Of a stretch of DNA of 51,043 nt, positions 18,678 through 27,724 are shown piece by piece (within the stretch, counting starts at the first letter, position 1; the number at the start of each line of letters is the position of its first letter). The position numbers and the translations under genes are program-made. The notes beneath the pieces are model-generated. The model did no database searches. It saw nothing but the letters and a program-made list of their open reading frames with translations, and was not told where the DNA came from. The DNA comes from Rikenellaceae bacterium (GTDB lineage: Bacteria; Bacteroidota; Bacteroidia; Bacteroidales; Rikenellaceae), in NCBI GenBank assembly GCA_021201795.1, contig JAJQEF010000046.1, forward strand, positions 1 to 51,043, written 5' to 3'.

Positions 18678-19250
18678 TTATACCAATCCTGAGAAACCCA
18701 TAAATGCCATTGCAAGAATACCTGCAGTAACAAGAGCAATCGGAACGCCTTTCAATTCGTTGGGAACATCTTCCAGCTCGAGTCTTTCCCTTATTCCGGC
18801 AAAGAGTACGAGCGCTAACATAAAACCGGCAGCGGTAGCGACAGCATAAGTTATGGATTCCAGAAGTATCAAACGTTTCTGAATAAGGAGGATCGCTACA
18901 CCGAGAACGGCACAGTTTGTAGTTATAAGCGGAAGGAATACCCCCAACGCCTGATAAAGCGACGGACTGATCTTTTTAATTATGATCTCCACCATCTGTA
19001 CAAGGGCAGCTATGACCAGAATAAATACAATGGTCTGCATGAACTCTATACCCAGTGGAACAAGTATATAATACTGAAGCATGTAAGCTGCGATCGATGC
19101 AATAGTTAAAACGAAAATCACGGCAGCTCCCATTCCGATCGCGGTACTTACTTTATTCGATACGCCAAGGAACGGACATATTCCGAGGAATTGTGCGAGA
19201 ACAACATTATTAACGAAGATAGCACCTATGATAATCAATATATATTCCAT
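18678..19250 (-). CDS. rnfA: Rnf complex subunit RnfA
   Basis: A 190-residue membrane subunit with six helices. It is a paralogue of RnfE, and the pair bind an iron-sulfur centre in the membrane core of the ferredoxin:NAD+ oxidoreductase. Signatures are [20 protein letters not shown] near the N terminus, with the cluster Cys, and [15 protein letters not shown] near the middle, with the second Cys. It is the last rnf gene, 4 bp after rnfE. Its stop codon directly borders the xseA open frame. Confidence 0.96.
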   Translation of the reverse strand: MEYILIIIGAIFVNNVVLAQFLGICPFLGVSNKVSTAIGMGAAVIFVLTIASIAAYMLQYYILVPLGIEFMQTIVFILVIAALVQMVEIIIKKISPSLYQALGVFLPLITTNCAVLGVAILLIQKRLILLESITYAVATAAGFMLALVLFAGIRERLELEDVPNELKGVPIALVTAGILAMAFMGFSGLV

Positions 19251-19254
19251 AATT

Positions 19255-19842
19255 CTATTTCAATTTAGCCTTAAATTTATTGAATAGCGCGAGTAAGTAT
19301 GCCAATGCTATAAATGCTCCTGGAGCAAGTACGAAAATAAGTATACCGTCCGTATCAGCGAATTTAAATCCGAAAATAGAGTAAGTCCCCAGAATCTCCC
19401 TTACTGCGCCAAGCACAGTCAGGCTCAGTGTAAATCCGATGCCTATACCGAGTCCGTCCATTGTAGAACTCATGACATTATTCTTCGAAGCAAACGCTTC
19501 CGCACGTCCGAGAATTATACAGTTTACGACGATAAGGGGGATAAACACTCCCAATGTATTATATAGTTCCGGAACATACGCCTCCATAACCAGTTGAAGG
19601 ACTGTAACAAAAGACGCTATGACCACAATATATGCAGGTATCCTTACTTTGCCCGGAACAAGATTCTTGATAAGGGATATGGCGATATTGGACATCGTAA
19701 GCACGAACATCGTAGCAACGCCCATTCCCATACCGTTTATTGCGGAAGTCGTCGTACCGAGAGTCGGACACATACCGAGAAGTAGAACGAATACCGGGTT
19801 CTGACGTATGATTCCTCTTGTAAATATTTCTATATTTTTCAT
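19255..19842 (-). CDS. rnfE: Rnf complex subunit RnfE
   Basis: A 195-residue six-helix membrane subunit and partner of RnfA. The paired motifs are [20 protein letters not shown] at the N terminus and [20 protein letters not shown] near residue 110, each with the conserved Cys that helps hold the intramembrane iron-sulfur centre. Gene order G-E-A and short spacings (7 bp from rnfG, 4 bp to rnfA) are those of Bacteroidales rnf operons. Confidence 0.96.
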   Translation of the reverse strand: MKNIEIFTRGIIRQNPVFVLLLGMCPTLGTTTSAINGMGMGVATMFVLTMSNIAISLIKNLVPGKVRIPAYIVVIASFVTVLQLVMEAYVPELYNTLGVFIPLIVVNCIILGRAEAFASKNNVMSSTMDGLGIGIGFTLSLTVLGAVREILGTYSIFGFKFADTDGILIFVLAPGAFIALAYLLALFNKFKAKLK

Positions 19843-19849
19843 TTTTCGT

Positions 19850-20416
19850 CTATTTTACAATCGTAAGGAATTTATCATAAGCTCTCTGCACTGCTTCAAC
19901 ATAAGCCTTAGAAGAGATAGTGGAGGCGGTAAGTGCATCTATGTCGCCACCTTCTTTAGCAACTCTCATATTAAGTTCTGACGGTTTTTTACCCTCGAAA
20001 GAGACAATAAGTTTATTGCCGGGATCGGCCATTTTGCTTCCGAGTCCCGGGGTCTCATTCTGTTCCAGTACTTGAATATTATGGATCGTACCATCCGGCA
20101 GGAATCCTACCATAAGCTTGATATCTCCGCTGAAACCGTTATTCGTATAGGTCTCGATGGCATAACCGACAACATCTTCACCGTTTTTTGCCGTATATAC
20201 TATCAACTGTCCGCCATCTTGTTCCTCAACGATAGTATCTTCCGACGGATCATTGGTGAACTCAGGAACTACCATTCCTATGGCATTGCTGACCTTTTCT
20301 TTTTTTGCCGTTTCGATCGGCTCTTTGGTAAGAAGGTAAATGGCCCCTACCGCACACGACCCTACAAATGTAATGGCAAACAGGGTCAAAATCATATTTC
20401 TCAATGTACTTTCCAT
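19850..20416 (-). CDS. rnfG: Rnf complex subunit RnfG
   Basis: A 188-residue subunit with one N-terminal membrane helix (NMILTLFAITFVGSCAVGAIY) and a periplasmic FMN domain. Motifs are QNETPGLGSKM near residue 119 and DALTASTISSKAYVEAV near the C terminus. The latter fits the flavin-attachment pattern [ST]-x-[AS]-T, so the Thr in AST is the likely covalent FMN site. It passes electrons between the ferredoxin-facing and membrane parts of Rnf. Confidence 0.94.
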   Translation of the reverse strand: MESTLRNMILTLFAITFVGSCAVGAIYLLTKEPIETAKKEKVSNAIGMVVPEFTNDPSEDTIVEEQDGGQLIVYTAKNGEDVVGYAIETYTNNGFSGDIKLMVGFLPDGTIHNIQVLEQNETPGLGSKMADPGNKLIVSFEGKKPSELNMRVAKEGGDIDALTASTISSKAYVEAVQRAYDKFLTIVK

Positions 20417-20421
20417 AGCCT

Positions 20422-21402
20422 TTACTTTTTAACAACTTCACCGAACCTTTTCGGTTTTATATATTTATTAAGAAGCGGAACGATCGCATTCATTATAAGG
20501 ATTGCAAACGACATACCTTCCGGGTATGCTCCGAAGACGCGTATAAGGATCGTTATCAACCCGATACCTATGGCATAAATCACCATAGCCTTTTTAACCA
20601 TAGGCGAAGTTACGTAATCCGTGGCCATATAAATGGCACCCAACAGGGTACCTCCGTTAAGGATGTGGAACAAAGGATTGATATATCTTTCCGGATCGGC
20701 TAAATTCAGTATTCCGCTGAATAATGCCATTGTAATCACTATTACCACCGGAATATGCCACGTAATAACCTTGCGCCATAAAAGAAAAATAAATCCGAGT
20801 ATAAGCGCGGCCGCTGCGATCTCCCCTATCGATCCACCTTTAAAACCGATGATCATATCCTGGTATGAAACCAGGTCCGGCATAATTTCACTGATCCCTT
20901 TACCGCTTTTCAACGACTCCTTAACGAATGCCAGCGGTGTAGCACCAGACATAGCATCCGGACTCGGCGAGGGATAATCGGTCATCTGTCCCGGGAAGGA
21001 TATCAAAAGAAATACCCTGCCTACCAGTGCAGGATTAAAGGGATTCGTGCCCAATCCTCCAAACGACATCTTACCTATACCTATCGCTACAAGCGCACCG
21101 ACAATGACTATCCACAGAGGAATATGCGGAGGCATGTTGAATGCCAGAAGTACGCCTGTAAGAACCGCGGATAAATTACATATCGTTCCGGGACCTTTTA
21201 TGAGGAATTTCTGGATCAGATATTCGAAAAGAATGCATGCTGCAACGGCAACCGCTGTTATCACTATCGACGTAACTCCGAAAACCACTACGGAGACAGC
21301 AAATGCCGGGATCAGCGCTATTAGCACATCACGCATAAGTTTGGACGTTGTATCATGTCCATGAATATGCGGTGACGGAGATATTATAAATTTTTTGTTC
21401 AT
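20422..21402 (-). CDS. rnfD: Rnf complex subunit RnfD
   Basis: A 326-residue membrane subunit with about ten helices. SPSPHIHGHDTTSKLMRDV at the N terminus and GGLGTNPFNPALVGRVFLLI near residue 116 are RnfD/NqrB signatures. PDAMSGATPLAFV contains SGAT, the phosphoester FMN-attachment motif, so this subunit carries a second covalent flavin. It lies 6 bp upstream of rnfG in transcription order and helps form the ion-translocating path (Na+ or H+; not decidable here). Confidence 0.95.
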   Translation of the reverse strand: MNKKFIISPSPHIHGHDTTSKLMRDVLIALIPAFAVSVVVFGVTSIVITAVAVAACILFEYLIQKFLIKGPGTICNLSAVLTGVLLAFNMPPHIPLWIVIVGALVAIGIGKMSFGGLGTNPFNPALVGRVFLLISFPGQMTDYPSPSPDAMSGATPLAFVKESLKSGKGISEIMPDLVSYQDMIIGFKGGSIGEIAAAALILGFIFLLWRKVITWHIPVVIVITMALFSGILNLADPERYINPLFHILNGGTLLGAIYMATDYVTSPMVKKAMVIYAIGIGLITILIRVFGAYPEGMSFAILIMNAIVPLLNKYIKPKRFGEVVKK

Positions 21403-21421
21403 TTTTAAGTTTGAATGTCAG

Positions 21422-22765
21422 TTACACTTTTTTAGCAAGGTTTCTTTCTCGTATTATTCTCATAACTTCAGCTTTGGATAATCTTATCCTATCGAGAAGC
21501 GGCAAGGCGGCAGGACATGTATAAGAACAGCACCCGCACTCTATACAATCAAAAACTTTATTTTCTTCTGTTTCCGCAAGCATATTTCGTACGGATAATT
21601 TATATAACAGGTAAGGCTCGAGCCCCATCGGACATACTGAAACACATTTGGCACATTTGATACATATCGAAGCGACAGGTCTTACGGATTCTTTTTCACT
21701 GAAAATAAGTATACCCGAAGTACCCTTGGTAACTCCGGCATCAAGATTTGCAACAGCACGTCCCATCATAGGACCACCGTTCACTATTTTTCCCGTGTCT
21801 TCAGCCACACCTCCACACCGGTCGATTATAAAACTTACCGGAGTACCGATCCTGGTCATAAGATTTGCAGGTACAGGTACATTTTTCCCGGTTACGGTTA
21901 CTACCCTCTCGATTAGCGGTTTATTCTTCTGTACGGCTTCATACACCGCCAAAGTCGTGCTGACATTCTGCACTACGGCACCAACGGAGATAGGCAGAGC
22001 TCCCGATGATACCTGTCTTTTAATAATCGCATCTATAAGTTGTTTTTCACCGCCCTGAGGATATCTGACCTTTAACGGAACAATGTCGATATCGTGCGTA
22101 TTTTCCGTAAGATCGCTCAAATGATCTATAGCATCGCGCTTATTGAATTCTATACCTATATATGCCTTCTGGACATCGATAGCTTTCATAAGTATCCGTA
22201 CGCCCACAAGGAATTCCTCTGATCTTTCGAGCATTACGCGATGATCCGAGGTAAGGTAAGGCTCGCATTCGACACCATTGATTATAAGACAGTCGGCTTT
22301 TTTATCCGGCGGAATCGATAATTTTACGTGCGTAGGGAACGTCGCTCCTCCCATTCCTACAATACCACCGGCTGTTATCTTTTCAAGAATTTCTTTCCTG
22401 CCCAGATTACATTCTTTAATAATTTTATCCGTACGGTCAATATTTTCCATCCATTCGTCTCCTTCGACTTTAATAGTTACAGTCGGTCTACGGACTCCGC
22501 CTTCATCAGGCAGATTATCCACACTCACAACGGTTCCCGAAACTGAAGAATGAATATTGCTCGATACGAATCCGGCGGCAGTAGCTATAATTTGTCCGGT
22601 AAGTACCTTGTCGCCCTTCTTGACACATGCCACCGCAGGGGCACCGATATGCTGTGATAACGGTATCGCCACAGTCTCCGGCAATCCGCACTCTTCGATA
22701 GCATTCGTACGGCTTAACTTATTATCTGAGGGATGAATACCACCCAGTCTGAAAGTTTTTAACAT
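21422..22765 (-). CDS. rnfC: Rnf complex subunit RnfC
   Basis: A 447-residue peripheral subunit that holds the NADH/NAD+ site. The N terminus (TFRLGGIHPSDNK) is followed by the Complex I 51-kDa-like NAD/FMN motif GIVGMGGATFPTHVKLS (about residue 130) and an SLBB-type region. Two [4Fe-4S] ferredoxin motifs follow: CIKCAKCVSVCPMGLEP near residue 368 and CIECGCCSYTCPAALPLLDR near residue 407. The C-terminal coiled extension of some proteobacterial RnfC proteins is absent, as in the short anaerobe form. Confidence 0.96.
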   Translation of the reverse strand: MLKTFRLGGIHPSDNKLSRTNAIEECGLPETVAIPLSQHIGAPAVACVKKGDKVLTGQIIATAAGFVSSNIHSSVSGTVVSVDNLPDEGGVRRPTVTIKVEGDEWMENIDRTDKIIKECNLGRKEILEKITAGGIVGMGGATFPTHVKLSIPPDKKADCLIINGVECEPYLTSDHRVMLERSEEFLVGVRILMKAIDVQKAYIGIEFNKRDAIDHLSDLTENTHDIDIVPLKVRYPQGGEKQLIDAIIKRQVSSGALPISVGAVVQNVSTTLAVYEAVQKNKPLIERVVTVTGKNVPVPANLMTRIGTPVSFIIDRCGGVAEDTGKIVNGGPMMGRAVANLDAGVTKGTSGILIFSEKESVRPVASICIKCAKCVSVCPMGLEPYLLYKLSVRNMLAETEENKVFDCIECGCCSYTCPAALPLLDRIRLSKAEVMRIIRERNLAKKV

Positions 22766-22788
22766 ATCTAAGTTTACTTCTTAACAAT

Positions 22789-23682
22789 TTATGAAACTAC
22801 CGTTTCGTTCTTTACTTCTTTTTCAGTTGTTTTTTCTTCGGGAGCAGATTCCGGCTTTGGTTTCGGAGTAGGGAAGTTCACCGCCCAGATCGCTCCCGTA
22901 GGACACTCCGGAACGCACTTACGGCAAAGTTTACATTTATTGAAATCTATATATGCAAGATTATTCTCAACCGTAATTGCTTCGAACGGACATATTTTAG
23001 CGCACTTGCCGCAGGCGATACACGCCACTTTACATGCTTTGCGCGCAACGGCACCCTTGTCATGGTTCACACAGGATACGTATACCCTTCTTTCTTTAGG
23101 CCCGCGCTTTCTCAGTTCAATTATATTTTTAGGACACGCTTTCACACACGCTCCACAGGCAACGCATTTCTCCTGATCGACCACCGGCAAACCTGTTTCC
23201 GGATCGAGATACAGCGCATCGAAATCACACGATACCGCACAATCTCCTTTCATGAGGCAGCCGAAGGTACATCCGGTCTCGCCTCCATAGAGTGACGCCA
23301 TAACTGCACATGAATCTACACCGTCATAAACGTTCGTTTTAGGTCGGTTGGCACATGATCCGTTACATCTTACAACTGCGATCTGCGGTTCTTTTTCTGC
23401 GGCGGCCTTACCCAAGAACCCAGCGATATCCTTCATCATCCCCCCTCCTCCGACAGGACAAAAAAGGTCGTCAATATTCTCATTATTTACGAGGGACTCG
23501 GCAAAATTACGGCAGCCGGCAAAGCCGCATCCTCCACAGTTTGCAAGCGGCAGCATCTGCTCGACCTCGTCGATACGCGGATCTTCGTAAACTTTAAATT
23601 TGTTAGCTACAAAATATAGTATCACAGCTGCTAATATCCCCAATCCACAGAGAGTAAGCACTGTAAAAAGTAATAAATTCAT
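22789..23682 (-). CDS. rnfB: Rnf complex subunit RnfB
   Basis: A 297-residue electron-input subunit that accepts electrons from reduced ferredoxin. It has an N-terminal helix (LLLFTVLTLCGLGILAAVILY) and a four-Cys motif (NCGGCGFAGCRNFAESL followed later by FCPVGG). A Cys-rich middle part contains CTFGCLMKGDCAVSC, and several [4Fe-4S] ferredoxin motifs follow (CVACGACVKACPK, CIACGKCAKICPFEA, CKLCRKCVPECPTGA). The tail is rich in Pro, Glu and Lys. Its start overlaps the rseC stop by 4 bases, so translation is coupled. Confidence 0.96.
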   Translation of the reverse strand: MNLLLFTVLTLCGLGILAAVILYFVANKFKVYEDPRIDEVEQMLPLANCGGCGFAGCRNFAESLVNNENIDDLFCPVGGGGMMKDIAGFLGKAAAEKEPQIAVVRCNGSCANRPKTNVYDGVDSCAVMASLYGGETGCTFGCLMKGDCAVSCDFDALYLDPETGLPVVDQEKCVACGACVKACPKNIIELRKRGPKERRVYVSCVNHDKGAVARKACKVACIACGKCAKICPFEAITVENNLAYIDFNKCKLCRKCVPECPTGAIWAVNFPTPKPKPESAPEEKTTEKEVKNETVVS

Positions 23683-24122
23683 AAAACTATTTTATTGTCT
23701 GATTTTTCAATTATGAAATTTATCTCTTTCTCGATCTTTCGACGCAGTAAATATAGCACAAAATAATATACGGCAAGTACGGCCAATGACATTAAACCGG
23801 AAAACAATTCACTGATACCGGATTGAATAAGAGCGATTAACGTTATCATTACCAATAAAAAAGGCAGTACATATACATAAAATACCGCCTTGATCCCTAA
23901 TGTCTGCTTTATAGACACGATAACTTCTTCATTGACCGAATAATCATCCGCGTGAATATCTTCCACCGATATTACCGATCCGTTATTTTCATCCATACCG
24001 CATACGGCTTTTGCTTTGCACCCTGCACACGCTGACCGAGGCTCCATAAGAACATCGACCTGTGATCCGTTAATGCCTACAATCTTCCCCGTATGTCTTA
24101 ATGTTTTCAGATCCGCAGACAT
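23679..24122 (-). CDS. RseC/MucC-like positive regulator family protein
   Basis: A 147-residue membrane protein. The N-terminal soluble part holds a Cys-rich motif ACAGCKAKAVCGMDENN. Two helices follow (AVFYVYVLPFLLVMITLIALI and LMSLAVLAVYYFVLYLL). This is the RseC/RsxC-associated family, usually next to rnf genes in Bacteroidota. The Cys set suggests a redox-active or metal site that may help mature or reduce the Rnf complex (inference). It overlaps rnfB by 4 bases and follows nadE by 4 bp. Confidence 0.85.
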   Translation of the reverse strand: MSADLKTLRHTGKIVGINGSQVDVLMEPRSACAGCKAKAVCGMDENNGSVISVEDIHADDYSVNEEVIVSIKQTLGIKAVFYVYVLPFLLVMITLIALIQSGISELFSGLMSLAVLAVYYFVLYLLRRKIEKEINFIIEKSDNKIVL

Positions 24123-24126
24123 TTTG

Positions 24127-25704
24127 CTAAAGTAGACAGGAATGATTATAAGTCAATGGCAGTATTCTATCCGTTCCGAGGGTACATGTAGACAGCCTCA
24201 ACACCGGGCAGAATTGGTATCTTTTATACTCGTTCGCCATGAGCATCCTGAATACTTTATGGACGGTATCATTTTCAAATCCTGCGGTAGTTATTTCTTC
24301 TATAGTCTGATTCTCTTCGATAAGTCTGTAAAGAATCGCATCCAGAATGTCGTATAACGGCAACGAATCCGAATCCTTATGGTCGGGCCTTAATTCAGCA
24401 GAAGGTTCTTTATTTATGGTATTTTGCGGAATTATCTCCCCTTTCCTGTTTATGTGGCGGGCAAGTTCGTAAACTTCGGTTTTATAAAGGTCGCCGAGAA
24501 TGCTCAACGCTCCTACAGTATCGCCATACATAGTACCGTATCCTACAGCACATTCGCTCTTATTCGAAGTATTGAGAACAATATATCCGTATTTATTGGA
24601 GAGAGCCATAATAAGCACTCCCCTTATACGGGACTGGATATTTTCTTCGGTCACATCCTGGTCTACCCCTGAAAAAACTTCGGTCAACGAGTTATTTACC
24701 GAATCGAAAATCCCGGGAATAGGAACTATATCGTATTTAATACCAAGGGTTTCAGCCAACTTAACAGCATCTTCGACCGAGTGATCGCTCGAGTACTGCG
24801 AAGGCATCATGAGAACATGAATATTTTCAGGACCCAATACTTCCGCAGCCAATGCACATACGACCGCAGAATCTATCCCTCCGGATAATCCGAGACAAGC
24901 CTTTTTAAAACCATTCTTTACAAAATAGTCTTTCAAACCGAGTTTAATAGCCCGATAAACATTTCTTGCCTTGTCCTGTTCGGGAATTCTAAGTGCCGGC
25001 ATATCAGAATCTACTTCAAATACAGCATAGTCTTCTTCAAAACTTTTCAGAAGAGCTACAGCCTCACCTTTTCTATTAAAAACGAAAGAAGAACCGTCGT
25101 ATACAATATCCGTTTGGCCTCCAAGTTGATTGACCGCAATGACATTACTATTTGTTTTATATGCTATTTTGGAATAAAAATCATAACGTTTTTCAATAAT
25201 CCCCCTGGAATAACGAGTGGATTTTAACCTCACGATTACATCCACATCGTTACCGAAATCATGTTCACTGTAAATATCCGACCCAAGCACCACTGCTATA
25301 TTACGACCTTCCACTCTCACAAACTCATATCCGTGCGAACGTGCGAGATGGTAACTTTCATCCCTCGATATCACATTTTGTTTACCGATAAATCTGGATA
25401 TTTTGCCGTTGTGGATAATAGCAGCAGCACTGATTGTACTGTTGTCTATCTGCAGCGGCAATCCAATTATAGTGGTTATGTCACTACTTTCTTTTGCTAT
25501 CTCCGAAAGAGTTTCGTTACATTTTTCCAGGAACACAATGTCATTCAGAAGATCATATGCAGGTCTTCCGCTTATCGCCTGTTCCGAGAACATTACAACC
25601 TTAGCTCCATCCTTCCTCGCCTTTCTGATATGGCAGATAATTTTTTCTTTATTGCCCTCAAAATCGCCAATAGTATAGTTCAATTGGGCTATTGCAATCT
25701 TCAT
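24127..25704 (-). CDS. nadE: Two-domain NAD+ synthetase with an apparently inactive glutaminase domain
   Basis: A 525-residue protein that makes NAD+ from deamido-NAD. The C-terminal synthetase domain is intact: SGGIDS (residues 274-279) is the ATP pyrophosphatase P-loop, followed by the family segment SQYSSDHSVEDAVKLAE. The N-terminal domain has the nitrilase fold (KIAIAQLNYTIGDFEGN), the Glu of the triad in VMFSEQ (E41) and a candidate Lys (K108). At the nucleophile position, where family members read ICED, it reads LGSD (G141), and the downstream ASPF-type motif is also lost. The enzyme may thus need free ammonia. It heads the rnf-xse operon. Confidence 0.92.
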   Translation of the reverse strand: MKIAIAQLNYTIGDFEGNKEKIICHIRKARKDGAKVVMFSEQAISGRPAYDLLNDIVFLEKCNETLSEIAKESSDITTIIGLPLQIDNSTISAAAIIHNGKISRFIGKQNVISRDESYHLARSHGYEFVRVEGRNIAVVLGSDIYSEHDFGNDVDVIVRLKSTRYSRGIIEKRYDFYSKIAYKTNSNVIAVNQLGGQTDIVYDGSSFVFNRKGEAVALLKSFEEDYAVFEVDSDMPALRIPEQDKARNVYRAIKLGLKDYFVKNGFKKACLGLSGGIDSAVVCALAAEVLGPENIHVLMMPSQYSSDHSVEDAVKLAETLGIKYDIVPIPGIFDSVNNSLTEVFSGVDQDVTEENIQSRIRGVLIMALSNKYGYIVLNTSNKSECAVGYGTMYGDTVGALSILGDLYKTEVYELARHINRKGEIIPQNTINKEPSAELRPDHKDSDSLPLYDILDAILYRLIEENQTIEEITTAGFENDTVHKVFRMLMANEYKRYQFCPVLRLSTCTLGTDRILPLTYNHSCLL

Positions 25705-25730
25705 TTCCGGATATTATTTTGTTATTCCGA

Positions 25731-25738
25731 CAAATATA
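25731..25738 (-). promoter_or_regulatory. -7 box for the nadE-rnf-xse operon
   Basis: On the minus strand TATATTTG lies 27 bp before the nadE start. No exact TTTG is found 19 bp further up, so this is a probable but weaker promoter. It would drive all ten genes, as gaps between them are short. Confidence 0.55.
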
Positions 25739-25773
25739 TGAATTTTTGAATAAACATAAAAATTAAAAATATT

Positions 25774-25804
25774 TTTGCAGATTAAAATTTTGTTTTTATA
25801 TTTG
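25774..25804 (+). promoter_or_regulatory. Promoter of tRNA-Phe
   Basis: TTTG (25774-25777), exactly 19 bp, then TATATTTG (25797-25804). Full consensus match, 17 bp before the tRNA. Confidence 0.88.
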
Positions 25805-25821
25805 CACCAGCAAAAATAAAA

Positions 25822-25872
<51 letters not shown>

Positions 25873-25894
<22 letters not shown>

Positions 25895-25950
25895 CTTGCA
25901 GAATATGCAGATCAAGTAAATCCCTGAATTTCAACAGAAATCAGGGATTT
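25873..25950. repeat. Left copy of the tRNA-Phe 3'-end repeat (att-like)
   Basis: The last 22 bases of tRNA-Phe plus the following 56 bp, up to the end of its terminator hairpin, recur in inverted orientation at 40549-40627 with few differences. The shared part starts in the T-loop region, where tyrosine recombinases often cross over. Confidence 0.8.
25918..25950 (+). terminator. Terminator of tRNA-Phe
   Basis: AAATCCCTGAATTTC pairs imperfectly with GAAATCAGGGATTT and runs into TTTCTTTTT. It lies 23 bp after the tRNA. Confidence 0.75.
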
Positions 25951-26004
25951 TTCTTTTTACCCTCTCCCGCACTAAACCGCATTTGGGGGCAGTCTTAAAA
26001 GGAC

Positions 26005-26048
26005 TAATCGTGGGACTTTTTTCCCACTTAGAAAAGTCCCACGATTTA
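26005..26048. repeat. Inverted repeat upstream of the integrase
   Basis: TAATCGTGGGACTTTT (26005-26020) is matched by AAAAGTCCCACGATTTA (26032-26048) around an 11-nt spacer, giving a 15-bp or longer perfect stem, followed on the plus strand by eight Ts. It could be a terminator that shields int from tRNA transcription, or a recombinase arm-site. Confidence 0.7.
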
Positions 26049-26104
26049 GGTTTTTTTTCGTTGGTTTTCAATATTTGCGTTCCTTTAAATCGGTTTCGAT
26101 TACA

Positions 26105-26112
26105 TAGTTTTG
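26105..26112 (+). promoter_or_regulatory. -7 box of the integrase gene
   Basis: TAGTTTTG fits TAnnTTTG, 21 bp before the start codon. A TTTG at 26074-26077 is too distant (27 bp) for the standard spacing. Confidence 0.5.
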
Positions 26113-26133
26113 TATCATTAAAAATGTGTAATT

Positions 26134-27345
26134 ATGAAACGTAATTCATTCGGGTTTGTTTTCTTTATCAAACGAACCAAACTACTCAAAAACGGAGAAG
26201 CCCCTATCCGGCTGAGAATCAAAGTAAACAGCGTTGCGGTGGAATCTCAGATTAAACGGAGTATCCGTCCGGAACTATGGAATCAAGGTACGGAATCCTC
26301 AACCGGCAGAGATCGTCATTCGGTAGAATTGAACGACTACATCCGTATGCTGAAATTGAAGATTCTTACAATTCATCGTGATCTCGAACTAACCGGCGCT
26401 CATTTTACTGCCCGGCTCATCATGGATAAACTTTACAGCGCCGAAGAAAAGCGAACACTTGTTGCCATATTCCGCAAGCATAACGATGACATCCGCAAGC
26501 TGATCGGCATCGACTATGAGAAACGGACAGTTACCCGCTATGACAGTTGTTGTCTATATTTGGAAGATATGCTGAAATCTACCTACGGTAAAGATGATAT
26601 ATCTTTAATCGAAGTTAACGGTGAATTGATCCGTAATTATGAAATGCACCTTAAAACAGTTCGCGGTTGTCAACAGAACACGGTTATCCGTTATATGAAA
26701 TGTTTCAAGAAAGTAATCAATATGGCTATCGCTAACGAATGGATGAGTAAAGATCCATTTGCAGGTATCAGGTTTACCGCAAAAGAAGTAATCAAAGACG
26801 TATTGACTAAAGATGAACTCGATACTTTAATCAATAAAGAATTTCATAGTAAACGGTTAGAGTACGTTCGTGACGTGTTTATCTTTTGCTGTTTCACCGG
26901 ATTGGCTTATGTGGATGTGAATAACCTTCGTGCGGAAGATATTGGCACAGATAACAACGGCGATCTATGGATCAGGAAGACACGACAGAAAACGGATGTT
27001 GAATTTCACGTTCCGTTATTGGGTGTTCCGAAAACCATTTTGAGAAAATACAAAGACGATCCGCAATGTTATAAAACCGAAAGCATCCTCCCGGTAACAA
27101 GTAATCAAAAGATGAATAGTTATCTAAAGGAGATTGCAGAATTATGCGGTATAAGTAAAAATATGACAACGCACACTGCCCGGCGAACTTATGCTACAAC
27201 GGTCTGCCATGAGAACGGTGTCGCTATCGAGAATATTTCTAAAATGCTCGGCCATAAAGACATCCGCATGACAATGCATTACACTAAAATTGCGGATGCA
27301 ACGATTAAAAGAGATATGGAACAGGTGAAAAGAGTATTCAGCTAA
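26134..27345 (+). CDS. Tyrosine recombinase / site-specific integrase
   Basis: A 403-residue integrase with the three-part build of Bacteroidetes element integrases. These are an N-terminal arm-binding domain (SFGFVFFIKRTKLLKNGEAPI), a SAM-like core-binding domain (about 105-205) and a C-terminal catalytic domain. Catalytic residues seen are H347 and R350 in HTARRTY, H374 in MLGHKD and the nucleophile Y383 in MHYTKI. The first Arg position reads TGLAYVD, without Arg, as in many Bacteroides integrases. It lies next to tRNA-Phe and should catalyse insertion at its 3' end. Confidence 0.93.
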   Translation: MKRNSFGFVFFIKRTKLLKNGEAPIRLRIKVNSVAVESQIKRSIRPELWNQGTESSTGRDRHSVELNDYIRMLKLKILTIHRDLELTGAHFTARLIMDKLYSAEEKRTLVAIFRKHNDDIRKLIGIDYEKRTVTRYDSCCLYLEDMLKSTYGKDDISLIEVNGELIRNYEMHLKTVRGCQQNTVIRYMKCFKKVINMAIANEWMSKDPFAGIRFTAKEVIKDVLTKDELDTLINKEFHSKRLEYVRDVFIFCCFTGLAYVDVNNLRAEDIGTDNNGDLWIRKTRQKTDVEFHVPLLGVPKTILRKYKDDPQCYKTESILPVTSNQKMNSYLKEIAELCGISKNMTTHTARRTYATTVCHENGVAIENISKMLGHKDIRMTMHYTKIADATIKRDMEQVKRVFS

Positions 27346-27439
27346 TTTCGGACAGGCTAAGCCGTGAGAGGACATAAGAATCACGAAGTAATTACACATT
27401 TATTTTTGTTTCAAGTTTAATGCTTTAACACAATTTATT

Positions 27440-27721
27440 ATGGATGAATTAATGCTTATTGAAACAAAAACCTACTCACGGCTTATCGCCCGAATTGACG
27501 AGCTTACAGGATTAGTCGAGAATTTAAAAAAGAAGCTAAACCCGGTTTCATAAAAGTGATTGGATACGGAAGATGTTTGCAATGCTTTAAAAGTCTCAAA
27601 ACGATCTTTACTTTACCATCGCAATACGGGTAAGATACCGTTCACTTACATCGGCAGTAAGGTTTATTATAAGGCGGAGGATATTCAGAAATTATTGTTC
27701 TCGGGTATTATAAAAATCTAA
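27440..27721 (+). pseudogene. Excisionase/MerR-like HTH protein with two in-frame stops
   Basis: One frame reads MDELMLIETKTYSRLIARID and on to LNPVS, then TAA, Lys, TGA. It continues without shift as LDTEDVCNALKVSKRSLLYH and GKIPFTYIGSKVYYKAEDI to a TAA at 27719. The joint should read S-E-K-W-L-D in this family, so GAA became TAA (27551-27553) and TGG became TGA (27557-27559). The second half is a helix-turn-helix of the kind that follows integrases in Bacteroides elements and directs excision or regulation. It stops 3 bp before a related intact gene. Confidence 0.75.
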
Positions 27722-27724
27722 CTA

